Source: JBMYRH01 sp049602155
GTDB lineage: Bacteria; Myxococcota_A; UBA9042; PHBI01; JBMYRH01
Assembly (NCBI GenBank): GCA_049602155.1
Contig: JBMYRH010000013.1
Span: 116,811 to 180,810 of the forward strand
Length of the DNA: 64,000 bases
Reading direction: 5' to 3'
Of the stretch, positions 25,493 through 35,200 are shown one piece after another. Under the pieces are notes generated by a model. That model saw only the letters and a program-made list of their open reading frames with translations. It was not told the DNA's origin and did no database searches. Each line of letters starts with the position of its first letter. Positions within the stretch are counted from its first letter, which is position 1. The position numbers were made by a program, and so were the translations under genes.

Positions 25493-28237
25493 CTATTTGT
25501 AGCCGTACGCCCCTTCATGGAAGTCACCAGTCTCGATCCACTTGTCGATGACACGATCGAGGATGTCATTGGTGACGCGAGTGATCTCCCACTCTTTGGC
25601 GTTGCCTTCGACGGACTGGATGACCTGCCCTTTGACGAAGTCCGGGATACGTTCCAGTCGGGCCATTGCGTCGTGATCCCACTCCAGCTTGGAGTCGCCA
25701 CGCTCGATGATGTCGTTGGAGACCTCGCCCCACGCCTCGAACTTCACGTCCATGATCTCGGGCGTGATGACGAACCCAAGGTCCTTCTTCACGGCCGTCC
25801 ACTCGACACGCCATCGGGTCATCTCACGGCAGAAGTCGGGGACCTCTGACAGGCGAGCTTCTGCCTCTGGCGTCCACTCAAAGTGGTACTCAGTGGTCTT
25901 TTCACTCAGAGGGTGACCGTAGCCTAACTGACTGCCGAGCTTCTTCATGAAGCTCTCGCCAATCTCCTGCAAGCGTGCGTTCCGCGCGCGCTCTTCGGTG
26001 ACGTTCTTCGCGAGATCCATCGCGCGGTTGGCCTCGAACTTGCCCGCGTCGCTGGCTGCGCTCGCTGCTGCCTCGACCTTTGCCTCCGCAGCGGGGGTCC
26101 ACTCGGGTGACTGACTCATCGCGGCATGATCAACCGGGCACTTAGCGGCCTCTGGTTGGGGAGCGGCCTGTGCCTCAGCCTGTGCCTTCGCCATACCTTC
26201 ATGATCGAAAGGGCACTGACCTGTGGCTTGCTCTGGCTGGGCTTGGGCCATCGCCTCGTGATCCACGGGACACTTGCCCTCTGCCACGGCCTCGGCGGCC
26301 TTCTCGGCGACACCCTCTACGGGACAGGCTGCCTGGGCCTCCTTCTTGGCGTGGTCGACAGGGCAGGTGGGCTCGGCGACTGTCTCAGGCATCGCCTCAG
26401 CCGTAGGGGCTGGGCTGGCGTAATCACCAAGCATCTCCGCCATGATGCGTCGACCCTCAAGGATGCCCTGGAGACAGATCTCCATGTCGACCTCTTGTGT
26501 GGACACAGAGGCTGCGTATTGCTCGACCTTGTCACGCGTCATGTCACGCATGAAGCCGAAGGGAACTCGGCTGATGCGTTTCCACGCTGCGTCGGTCCAC
26601 AGAAGAGGCGACTCCTCTCGTGCCCGCGCGATGGCGTCGTCGGGCTTCTCTTCTTCATGGACGGCGATCTCGAGATGCTCACCCTTCTTGGTCAAGTAGG
26701 CGTTCTCGGCCATCTCCTGCTCGACCATGTCGATGGCGAAGTCTTTGCTGATGACCTCGAGCCCACGCACACGCGCCGTCTTCTCCATACGCGCCTTCGC
26801 ACGCCGCCGCTCATAGCCGCTGGGTACACGTCGCAGCACCTCTTTGGCGCTCTTTTCCCAGGTGAGCTTCTGCCCGTCGAACGTCTCCTCAGCGATCGCG
26901 CCAGGATCGAGCTTGCCGGCTGCCTCGATGACCTCACGATCGATCTTCTCGAAGAGCGTGCCCTCAGTCTTACAGACCGAGCAGGCCGTGGGGCGGAAGT
27001 CGCGGGCAGCGTAACCGCAGTTGGGGCAGATGAATGTCGTACCCTCCATGAGGTTGTCCGCCTGGATGGCGAGCTCCTCCGCGACGTACCCCATGGCCTG
27101 TGCAGCTGAGGCGGGGAGCAAGTCACCCATCGCGGAGTTGATGACGCTTGGCGTGATCACAGAGTGACCACGCTCCATCGCCCATCGAATGATGGCTGTG
27201 GTGGCGACACCGACTACGAACTCGGGCACCCGCTTCATCTTCTCTTTCGCGGCAGGTGTCCACTGAACCGAGGCTTCGGCCTGGACATCGACCGGCGGCT
27301 GATAGCGTTCGGAGATGATCAGGGTGTCGCACGGGACCGTACGCAACAGGTTTTCACAGGTGGCGCCGACGTCCATGGTTTGGCCGGAGTGCACCCCGAT
27401 GCGTCCCATAACCAGCAGCCATGGGTTCGTGCGGTTCACATGGCGTAGGATTTTCTGGAAGGCCTTGCCGTCGAGAAGGGTCGGCTTGATCTTGAAGCCA
27501 AGGTCGTCGGCCACCTTGACGGCGACTTCGAGGTGAGCCTGGTAGATCTTGGCGAGGCCGGTATCGATGATCTCTTCGTGGAGCTTCTCTTGGTCCGCGA
27601 ACTTAAAGACTCGAGCGGCTTCGGCCGTGAGCACGTTCACGATCCCGTTGAAGAGCGTGTAGTGGATATAAGGATCGTAGACCGCGACACACTCGACGGC
27701 CTTTCCGAGGCGCTTGGCAAGCTCGATCGCGGTGACTAAGCCAGCATAGGACTCTTGGGAGCCGTCCATCGCGACGAGGATATGGCCGTCACCGTTGAGC
27801 CCCTCAAGGGACTCGTCTTTGACCAGATAGGTATCGACGTGCGAGCGACGAATCATGCGCTCGGCGTAGGGGCCAATCGAGGAGTTGTGCGACTCGCCGG
27901 CGCGGTGCGCGGGCATCACGACGAGCTCGAAGTTGCCGTCTGCGAAGGCATCTCGGAGCGCGTCCAGACCGGAGCCCTCTTGGACGCGGATCTCATCAAG
28001 TTTGCTCGCTGGCGCGGCGCCGTTGTTGAGCTGAGCGTCGTTGATCTCCTCAAGCAGTTGGGCGCCCTTAGGGAGCAGCGCAGCCATCTTCTCGAGGCGT
28101 TGGCGTTGGCGATCTTGCTCTTGGAGCTGAAGCCCGACGACTTTGCCCTTGAAGACTCTGGCGAGCTCCGTGGCGACCGTCTCGGTCTTCTCTCCTTGGG
28201 CGGATTTTTGCAGCGGTACGCAGATGGACTGGTACAT
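25493..28237 (-). CDS. Multidomain protein: two Usp domains, zinc ribbon, PCP_red-like repeats, CPxDH motifs
   Basis: 914 residues with no membrane segment or signal. Order: UspA-like domains at about 1-140 and 151-310; a PCP_red-like unit at 326-370 (WTPAAKEKMKRVPEF); a four-Cys zinc ribbon (CPNC 404-407, CSVC 419-422); PCP_red-like units at 460-505 and 547-590; an Ala/Glu-rich stretch with CPVDH or close variants at 625, 638, 656, 675 and 700; two more PCP_red-like units at 788-832 and 853-900. PCP_red is otherwise the C-terminal domain of light-independent protochlorophyllide reductase BchB; no other pigment gene is here. CP motifs can bind heme. It lies 32 bases after the bd-like oxidase gene, so they are likely one operon. 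Function unknown; heme or redox sensing is a guess. Confidence 0.75.
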   Translation of the reverse strand: MYQSICVPLQKSAQGEKTETVATELARVFKGKVVGLQLQEQDRQRQRLEKMAALLPKGAQLLEEINDAQLNNGAAPASKLDEIRVQEGSGLDALRDAFADGNFELVVMPAHRAGESHNSSIGPYAERMIRRSHVDTYLVKDESLEGLNGDGHILVAMDGSQESYAGLVTAIELAKRLGKAVECVAVYDPYIHYTLFNGIVNVLTAEAARVFKFADQEKLHEEIIDTGLAKIYQAHLEVAVKVADDLGFKIKPTLLDGKAFQKILRHVNRTNPWLLVMGRIGVHSGQTMDVGATCENLLRTVPCDTLIISERYQPPVDVQAEASVQWTPAAKEKMKRVPEFVVGVATTAIIRWAMERGHSVITPSVINSAMGDLLPASAAQAMGYVAEELAIQADNLMEGTTFICPNCGYAARDFRPTACSVCKTEGTLFEKIDREVIEAAGKLDPGAIAEETFDGQKLTWEKSAKEVLRRVPSGYERRRAKARMEKTARVRGLEVISKDFAIDMVEQEMAENAYLTKKGEHLEIAVHEEEKPDDAIARAREESPLLWTDAAWKRISRVPFGFMRDMTRDKVEQYAASVSTQEVDMEICLQGILEGRRIMAEMLGDYASPAPTAEAMPETVAEPTCPVDHAKKEAQAACPVEGVAEKAAEAVAEGKCPVDHEAMAQAQPEQATGQCPFDHEGMAKAQAEAQAAPQPEAAKCPVDHAAMSQSPEWTPAAEAKVEAAASAASDAGKFEANRAMDLAKNVTEERARNARLQEIGESFMKKLGSQLGYGHPLSEKTTEYHFEWTPEAEARLSEVPDFCREMTRWRVEWTAVKKDLGFVITPEIMDVKFEAWGEVSNDIIERGDSKLEWDHDAMARLERIPDFVKGQVIQSVEGNAKEWEITRVTNDILDRVIDKWIETGDFHEGAYGYK

Positions 28238-28269
28238 GGCGTGACTCCTCTCGCGGTCTATAGGCGCCC

Positions 28270-30675
28270 TTAGAGGGTGCTTAGGTACGCCACGAGGTCG
28301 TTGAACTCTTGGTCTGAGATCTTGCCCTCAAAGGAGGGCATCTTACCTGCGGCGCTGTTCGTGGCTGGGTCATACCCATCCGCGTACTTCGCCTCCGGCG
28401 CATAGATTGACTCTTTCAGGTAGGCGGCGTCGAACATCGGGGCACTTCCGTCACTCAACTTAGCAGCTTTTCCAAAGCGCCCATTGAGCCAAGGAGCGGT
28501 CTTTTCCTTGCCGTCGAGGCCATGACAGGCGCCGCAAGCATGTACGTTGTGGAAGAGGTGCTCGCCTCGCTCCATCGGGCTCAGCTCGTCCAAGTTTGTC
28601 TTGTCGACGACTGGGGGCTCTAGGCTGGACGGGTTAGCGACCATCTGGTCCATCGCGGCCTCAATCGGGATTTGATAGACGCCCTTGTCCGAATCGACAG
28701 TTCCATAGCTGGAGAGCCCGGCTTGGGTCGTCGCCCGCTTCTCATCGAGCTCAGCTCGCGCCGACTCGTCGACCACGTTGTCACTCCGCAGGCTCATCAC
28801 GAGGCCCGTAAGCCCACCGACGATCGCGACAGCCATGACCAAGCGGCCCAGCTTTTGGGCGGGGGTCAGGGGCTCGAGCGTCTTCAGGTCCAGCTTCGGA
28901 GCTGAGGTCAGGTTCGAGATCGCGACACAGAAGCCCACGAGCGCGAAGAAGAGGATGACCACGAAGGTCACGACGATCGTCGCCTCACCGATGGCGGGGG
29001 TGAACGCCTCCGGTGACGTGTCTTTGACGACCTCGTAGACGTGCCAGTGCTGGCGGAGTGCGGAGCGCACAAAGCCCATCAGGGCCATGAGCCAGGTGAA
29101 GGACACAGCGAGGAAGAAGAGGGTGTACTGAGAGCGTCGTGAGACTTGACCCCATCGGATCGCTCCGACGATCTTGGCCCCTCTCTGCATCATTATTTCT
29201 ATTGGTACGACGATGAAGATACAGCCGATGACCGCGACGACCTGATAGGGCGACATGGCCACGCGCTTCGTCGACTCCAACCACATGGAAGGGATGTAGC
29301 CGCCGATGCCGATGATGACGACGAGCGCCGCAGCAGCGCCGAAGGTGACGGCCTGGATGAGGTTGCCCCATTTGGCCCATGAGACCGTCGGGATCTTGTT
29401 ACCGCGCCAGTAGATGAGGAAGGAGAGGAAGGTCGTCAGGATGAGGATATTGACCGCGGTGTTTTTAGCACTCATGACGCCGAGTGGACTAAACACAGGG
29501 TGATTTGTACCGCCGATCTGGTCGATCTCGCCGGAGGTCAAGATGAGTGACTTAGGCGTCGCCCAGACAAGGATACACACCGTGATGATCGCCAGCAGGA
29601 ACTTGATCCACCCCTGGTAGCGCTCCGCGCCAGGGATGCGGTCCATGCCGAGCCACAGGTAGTAGTTGGCGGCGAAGAAGAGCGCCCCGATGAGCACGGC
29701 CTGCAGCACGAAGAGCCACGAGAGCACGCCGCCCATCATGTAGATGCCGAGCTGCTGGTTGAACCCGTAGATCTCGAAGCCGAGGTAGTAGCCGGCGAAG
29801 GGGAGGGGGAGCAGGAAGAGCACCGCGATAAAGTTACCGATGTAGCCCATCTCGTCGTAACGAGCGCGCGTCTTATCGTCCCGTGCGGTCAAGAACCTGT
29901 ACGCTGCATAGGCTGCAGCCACCGCACCACCTAGGCACATGTTGGCGATGAGTCGGTGAACGTTGATCGGGTTCAGGAGGTAGTTGAAGAACGCGGCGGA
30001 GCGATCGATGACCGCGCCGGATGCGTCGACTCCGCTGGGCGCCATCATGAACGTCGTCCATGCGTTGGCGATGTACATCAACGTGATGCCGAATACGTTG
30101 AGCATCACGCCAATGCCAGCGTGGGTCCATCGGCTGCGGAACTTACCCCAACCGTAGTAGTAGAAGTAGAGGGAGAAGGACTCCCCGAAGAACATCGTCG
30201 CGTACAAATACATCGACGGACCGAAGACCTCGGCCAAGTAGTTGAAGACCTTCGGGTACAGCCCAATGCAGGCGAACGTGAAGATCGCGCCGACGATCGA
30301 GGTGATTGAGAAGGCCGTCGTCAGCAGCTTCGTAAACTCATAGGCGATGCCATCGAGCTTCTTCGACTCAGCTTCATCGGAGCTTGTGATACTCCAAATC
30401 TCGATGACGAGCACAAAGAGCGGCACCGCCAGCACGAAGGCTGCGAACAAAAGGTGAAGCTGCGCGAGAACCCAGATAAGGTTTCTCGGAGTGAACCAGC
30501 CGCTCGAGCCATCATTGCCGAGCAGGTCACGATACGGGCGACCGTATCCAGCAGGTCCATCAGCGAATGCCACCGTGGCCAAGAGCAATATGCCTAGGCC
30601 GACGACGACTGAGACGATACGAGATGTGGCCTGGCGCGTAGGCGCGAGGCTACGGAGGTAGTTCATGAGGTCCAC
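28270..30675 (-). CDS. Cytochrome bd-like CydA homologue fused to cytochrome c
   Basis: 801 residues from a GTG that has AGGAG at good spacing (an ATG three codons in, 30666, is the alternative). The N-terminal half is CydA-like: AQLHLLF with His74 (heme ligand position), FFGES with Glu165, NVHRL with His240. Many further helices follow, about 14 in all, more than CydA. A linker leads to a C-terminal monoheme cytochrome c (CGACH 714-718, Met in KMPSFEG). The GRGPW quinol-loop motif of true CydA is not visible and no CydB gene is in the window. This resembles bd-like oxidases with a cytochrome c domain described in other phyla. Quinol or cytochrome as donor, and O2 as acceptor, are unproven. 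Confidence 0.8.
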   Translation of the reverse strand: MDLMNYLRSLAPTRQATSRIVSVVVGLGILLLATVAFADGPAGYGRPYRDLLGNDGSSGWFTPRNLIWVLAQLHLLFAAFVLAVPLFVLVIEIWSITSSDEAESKKLDGIAYEFTKLLTTAFSITSIVGAIFTFACIGLYPKVFNYLAEVFGPSMYLYATMFFGESFSLYFYYYGWGKFRSRWTHAGIGVMLNVFGITLMYIANAWTTFMMAPSGVDASGAVIDRSAAFFNYLLNPINVHRLIANMCLGGAVAAAYAAYRFLTARDDKTRARYDEMGYIGNFIAVLFLLPLPFAGYYLGFEIYGFNQQLGIYMMGGVLSWLFVLQAVLIGALFFAANYYLWLGMDRIPGAERYQGWIKFLLAIITVCILVWATPKSLILTSGEIDQIGGTNHPVFSPLGVMSAKNTAVNILILTTFLSFLIYWRGNKIPTVSWAKWGNLIQAVTFGAAAALVVIIGIGGYIPSMWLESTKRVAMSPYQVVAVIGCIFIVVPIEIMMQRGAKIVGAIRWGQVSRRSQYTLFFLAVSFTWLMALMGFVRSALRQHWHVYEVVKDTSPEAFTPAIGEATIVVTFVVILFFALVGFCVAISNLTSAPKLDLKTLEPLTPAQKLGRLVMAVAIVGGLTGLVMSLRSDNVVDESARAELDEKRATTQAGLSSYGTVDSDKGVYQIPIEAAMDQMVANPSSLEPPVVDKTNLDELSPMERGEHLFHNVHACGACHGLDGKEKTAPWLNGRFGKAAKLSDGSAPMFDAAYLKESIYAPEAKYADGYDPATNSAAGKMPSFEGKISDQEFNDLVAYLSTL

Positions 30676-30783
30676 CTTCCCTCCTTTAACCGCGCCGAAC
30701 CTATCGGAAGTCCGGGCAATGCGCAATCGATTAAGGCCCCTGAAATGCCACTCGGTTGCACGGGACTATGAGGGGGCTTGAGG

Positions 30784-31113
30784 ATGCCATCGTTACCAGA
30801 AGCTGGACCGATCCGTTTGATCGCGATCTTGGGGACCTTGGCCATGCTTGCGTGGCTCGTTTGTGCCGTGATCTCTGCGCGTAGAAAGCGACGCGATGAG
30901 GCGTGGTGGAGCCTGCTTGTTCTGGGGTGCTCGGTCCTGACGATGATCGCCGGCAGGTTGGACGGAACGGTCCATGGGGTTGTGCAGTTGCTCACCGTGG
31001 GGATCGCAGCGCGCAACGCTCGGGCGTTCCTCGGCCTTCCGCGGTGGCTCACAATTGTTGGAATCTTGGCCTGGATGACGAGCGCCGTGATCGCGATGCG
31101 CCATTTCGGCTGA
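30784..31113 (+). CDS. Small hypothetical membrane protein
   Basis: 109 residues from ATG 30784, with GGGGG eight bases ahead. Three hydrophobic helices (about 9-30, 43-58, 86-105) separated by a very basic loop (SARRKRRDEAW). No family recognised. It is the only plus-strand gene between the ActABE-type operon and the bd-like gene, both minus strand, and so divides that set into two transcription units. Confidence 0.55.
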   Translation: MPSLPEAGPIRLIAILGTLAMLAWLVCAVISARRKRRDEAWWSLLVLGCSVLTMIAGRLDGTVHGVVQLLTVGIAARNARAFLGLPRWLTIVGILAWMTSAVIAMRHFG

Positions 31114-31137
31114 TCAGCAGGGACGGACTGATTCCGC

Positions 31138-31575
31138 TCAGAGATCCCAGGCAGCTCGGGCGACTGAGCCGGCCGTGATAGCGGCCATCACTGCGAAGAG
31201 CACCGCGCCGACTAACTTGGAGACCTCACCCAAGATGGGGAGGGCGACCAAGTCCGCGGCGGCAGGTCCGCTCATAATGCTGACCAAACCGTAGATTCGG
31301 TAGCAGAGAAAAAAGACCAAGAAGCGGCAGAACCACTTAAAACCGCGGTTGATCAGCAACGGGAAGCTGACCAGGATCAAGATGCCAGCGACGTACCACA
31401 TCCACGACCCGCTCGCTGCAGCCCGAGATGATGCCCCGGTTAAGCCCAGGTGGGTCGCGCCGGTCATGTAGATCACGCCATAGATGACGTAGACGATGGC
31501 CGCCAAGCGGTATTTCGGGTTCGCTGACTGCAACAGCGCGCCGAACCGACCTCCCTGTGGGGTGTCGCTCGACAT
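31138..31575 (-). CDS. Four-helix membrane protein of the ActABE operon
   Basis: 145 residues, four membrane helices (about 23-42, 58-77, 83-100, 115-138). It begins 3 bases after the actE stop, so it is part of that operon. It takes the place where ActC/ActD/ActF would be expected but is far too short for ActC (an NrfD/PsrC-type protein of eight or more helices) and lacks its signatures. It may anchor the ActA/ActB/ActE proteins. Not recognised. Confidence 0.6.
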   Translation of the reverse strand: MSSDTPQGGRFGALLQSANPKYRLAAIVYVIYGVIYMTGATHLGLTGASSRAAASGSWMWYVAGILILVSFPLLINRGFKWFCRFLVFFLCYRIYGLVSIMSGPAAADLVALPILGEVSKLVGAVLFAVMAAITAGSVARAAWDL

Positions 31576-31578
31576 GCG

Positions 31579-32250
31579 CTATTGAACCTCCCAACCCTGG
31601 GCGCCGGCCTCATAGGCTGGGACAGCGTCCAAGCCTTGGCGTTTGGCATTTTGCAATGCACGGACATAGGCAGCGACCGCCCAGCGATCTCGCACGACCA
31701 GCTGAGTGGCGTAAGGCTGCATGTTGCCCCATCCATTTGCGATCACGTCGTAGAGCTTGCCGAGGGGCGCCTTCAAGAGTCGCTCGTCATGAAAGCTCGG
31801 CGGAGGGTTGAACCCAGGGCCACCCTCTTTGCCTTTAGCGGCATCGAGCGCGCGCTGGATCACGACGCCCGCTCCAGCACCACCGAGGTCGTGACAGGGG
31901 GCGCAGTAGATATTGTATCGCTCTTGACCGCGCTGCATCAGCTCGCGGTTGAGGGTGATCGCGACACCTTTCTCGTCGACCGCTGGGAGCGTGTTGACGT
32001 AGCCGTTGGCGTCTCGCCCACGGTGCAAGTGATCATCGGCGCGCAGCTGTCCTCGTGCCACAGTGCCCTCCACAAAAGGGCGCTGCGCCATGCCGTTCTC
32101 GAAGAAGGGGTTCGGCTCCTGGGGATCGAATCGGTTCTGCTGGTCCATGTTCCAATTCAGGTGAACTGGCGGCTCGGGCGTCAGGCTCCCTTGGCAGCCT
32201 ACAGCCCCGAAGGCCAAGGCGGTCAGGGCGATGATGGCACGTAGGCTCAT
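31579..32250 (-). CDS. actE: ActE-like monoheme cytochrome c lipoprotein
   Basis: 223 residues. Lipobox GAVGC (Cys19), then PPVHLNWNMDQQ, which is the ActE N-terminal signature, and one heme CAPCH at 116-120 with a Met in WGNMQPY. ActE is the peripheral cytochrome of alternative complex III that passes electrons on to the oxidase. Its ATG overlaps the actB stop by ATGA. In canonical clusters actC and actD lie between actB and actE; here they are absent. Confidence 0.88.
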   Translation of the reverse strand: MSLRAIIALTALAFGAVGCQGSLTPEPPVHLNWNMDQQNRFDPQEPNPFFENGMAQRPFVEGTVARGQLRADDHLHRGRDANGYVNTLPAVDEKGVAITLNRELMQRGQERYNIYCAPCHDLGGAGAGVVIQRALDAAKGKEGGPGFNPPPSFHDERLLKAPLGKLYDVIANGWGNMQPYATQLVVRDRWAVAAYVRALQNAKRQGLDAVPAYEAGAQGWEVQ

Positions 32251-35200
32251 GCTCCCTCCTTCGCGAGGGCCGGATTCGGGTTACGAATCTTAGCCAAGTA
32301 GGTCGTGCGGGAGTGAATGTTGAGCTCAGCCAACATGCCGTAGTTGCGCGAGTCCTGCTTGGACTTGGAGACCGCGCTGTTGGGGTCGTTCAGGTTACCA
32401 AACGTGATCGAGCTGGCGGGGCAGACTTGAGCGCACGCGGGCTGGAAGGCACCTTCAGCGATTGTGCCGTCTCCGTCTCTCTTCGCAGCGATCCGTGCTT
32501 GGTTGATGCGCTGTACACAGTAAGTGCACTTCTCCATCACACCACGGAAGCGTACGGTTACGTCCGGGTTGCGCTGCATGTGGATCGTCTCACCGAACTC
32601 TTCGTCATTCCGCTTCGTGTAGTTGTGGAAGTTGAAGCGTCGGATCTTGATGGGGCAGTTGTTGGCGCAGTAGCGCGTGCCAATACAGCGGTTGTAAGCC
32701 ATGTCATTGAGCCCCTCGGGGCTGTGGACGGTGGCGGCGACAGGGCAGACCTGCTCACACGGCGCGTTCTCACAATGACTGCAGGCTACGGGCTGGAAGA
32801 TCGCTTGAGGATCATCGTCTGTACCGTCGTAGTAGCGATCCATTCGGACCCAGCTCATCTCACGACCGTTCTTGACCTCGGACTTGCCTACAACGGGCAC
32901 CGCGTTCTCTGCCTGACACGCGATCGTGCAGGCGTTGCAGCCCAGGCAGGTGTTCAGGTCGATCGTCATGCCCCACTGATGACCGGTGGTCTCATTGGGC
33001 TCCTGGAAGAGCGACTTGAGCTTCTCAGCTGGCATGACCTCGGACTTCAGCACGAACTCTGGGTCAGCCATCCACTCCTTCGCGGTGGCGACGCGCGCCA
33101 GCGGGCGGCGTGCCCAGCCCTCGGCCGGCTTCAAGCTGTCGTGGGTCTGAGTGAGTGCGATTGAGTAGGTCGCCGGGGTGGAACCCGGTCCTCGGGTTGT
33201 CACCGGGGTGACCGCCGCGCCGGTGACCAAGTGACCGGTCGTCGAATTGCGCAGTGTGTTCACGTCGAATCCGGACCCGGTGGCGACTCGTCCACCGTGC
33301 GTTCGACCATAGCCCATCGGCAGAACGAGGGCGTCGTCAGCGATACCCATCGTGACCAGGGCGACGATAGAGAGCGCACGCTCCTCATGCTTGATGCTGA
33401 TCAAGTCGCCGTTCTCAACGCCGATCTTGGCGGCAGTCGCTTTACTCATGAGCGCCGCGTTGTCCCAGGTCAACTTGGTGACCGAGTCCGGCATCTCTTG
33501 GAGCCACGGGTTGTTGGCGAAGCGGCCGTCACCGATCGTGGGGTCGACAATGAACGTCAGCTCATACCCCTCGACAGCAGAGGCGGGTTTCCAAGCGGCT
33601 GCGAGGCCCTTCCAGTCAAACGAAGGCTTGGTTGGAGTCCCTTTGTCACTCTCGACGACACCGTCGTGGAGCCATTTACGCCAGCTCTTCTCGAAGCGGG
33701 ACGACGCGCTGCTTTTTGCGCTGTCGAGGGTCTCTTGGGCCTTTGCGTGCGCCGTACGGGCTGCCGTGACGACACGACGCTGCGCTTCTACGGCCGCGGT
33801 GCCCTCTTCGGTGGTCGCGTTCTCGGCTGCGAGCAGGTCTGCCAAGGCTGACTCTGCAGCAGTGCGCTGCGTCGACGCCGCATCAAGGGTCGTTTGCAGC
33901 GCTGCCGTGCCACGGTTTGCGAGGCGCTGCCAGTGAGCGCGCGTCAGTTCATAGCTGCTGGTCGTCTGCCCAAGCAACCGGGCCACGAGCTCGCTCTGCG
34001 TCCATGCAGTGCCGTAGAGCGGCGCGATCAGCGGCTGTTGGAGTGAGGCGACACCGTCGGTCGTGACGAGGTCACCCCATGACTCCAAGTAGTGAGCGGC
34101 GGGCAGGTGCCACGTCGTCTCACGTGAGGTCTCATCGTAAGCCTCGCTCAGGTGGAGGCTCAAGGCGGTCGCCTGGCCGATCGCCGCTCCGAACTTGAGG
34201 TTCGACGGGGACGTGTAGGCTGGGTTGCCGCCCGCGATCACGAGGTGCGACACGCCGCCTGCGAGCAGTGCGTCCGTCAGGGTCGCCAAGTCGCCGTCTA
34301 CCGGGCTGTCCACGTCAGGGTAGAAGTTGAGTGTCTTGCCAAGGTTCCCAAGGCCGACGTTGATCGCCGTGGCGAGGGCATGGACCTGAGCAGGCTGCTG
34401 CTCGCCGACCATCAGGAGGCTCTTGCCTTTTTTCGCGGCCAGGTCTGCAGCGAGTGCATCGACAAAGCGGGTGACCAGCTGTGGGTTGCCGCCGACCGGC
34501 GCCGAGGGGGCGGGGACGGAGGCCGGGATCTGGACGCCCTTCGTTTTGAGCGTGCTGGCGAGGAGCGCCACGAAGCTCGCGATCTCCGAGCCTTTCAGTC
34601 GAAGGCGGTGGTCGGCTTGGCTGCCCGTGACGGACAAGCAGGTCTCCACGGCGTAGAGGCGGCTCATCGTGTCGCCAGGCTTAGCGACCCGCCGGCCATC
34701 GGCGTATTGGCGCACGATCCGGACGGTCTCGCCCTCGGAGTGAAGGGGATCGCCGTCGATGCTGACGATCACATCGGCAGCTTCAAGGTCCTTGACCGGA
34801 ACGAGACCGGGGGCACCGACGAGCGCACTGCCCGCGCGGCTATTGCCCTGACCCATGAGGTCGTGGCGGTACACCTTCGCCTCGGGGTACTTTGCGCGGA
34901 GCGCACTGAGGAGGCCTTGGAAGGTGGGTGACGGGGCGGACTCCAGCAGGAGCGCGAGGCCTTTACCTTTGCTCTCACCGAGGCGCTTGGACAAGCCTGC
35001 CAGGAAGGACTCGACCTTGTCCCAGGACACCACTGCGCCCTTGTGGCGCGGGTTCTTCGAGCGGTCCGGATCATAAAGATCGTGGACCGAGGCTTGTGCC
35101 CAACCGCTGGTGCAGCCAAGGCTGTGAGGATGCTGCGGGTTGCCCTCGATCTTGATCGGGCGTCCCTCTTGACTCTCGACGAGGAGTCCCTCGACTGCAC

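Noticed and set aside
26126..27109. 327-residue plus-strand frame opposite the Usp/PCP_red gene
   Set aside because: Leu/Arg/Gly-rich antisense shadow of a well-supported protein; no family motif.
25493..28237. Photosynthesis gene call for the PCP_red protein (BchB/ChlB)
   Set aside because: Only the small PCP_red-like unit resembles BchB; the nitrogenase-like catalytic part is absent and no other pigment gene is present.
31138..31575. ActC or ActF assignment for the four-helix protein
   Set aside because: 145 residues and four helices are too small for the NrfD-like ActC, and no signature is visible.
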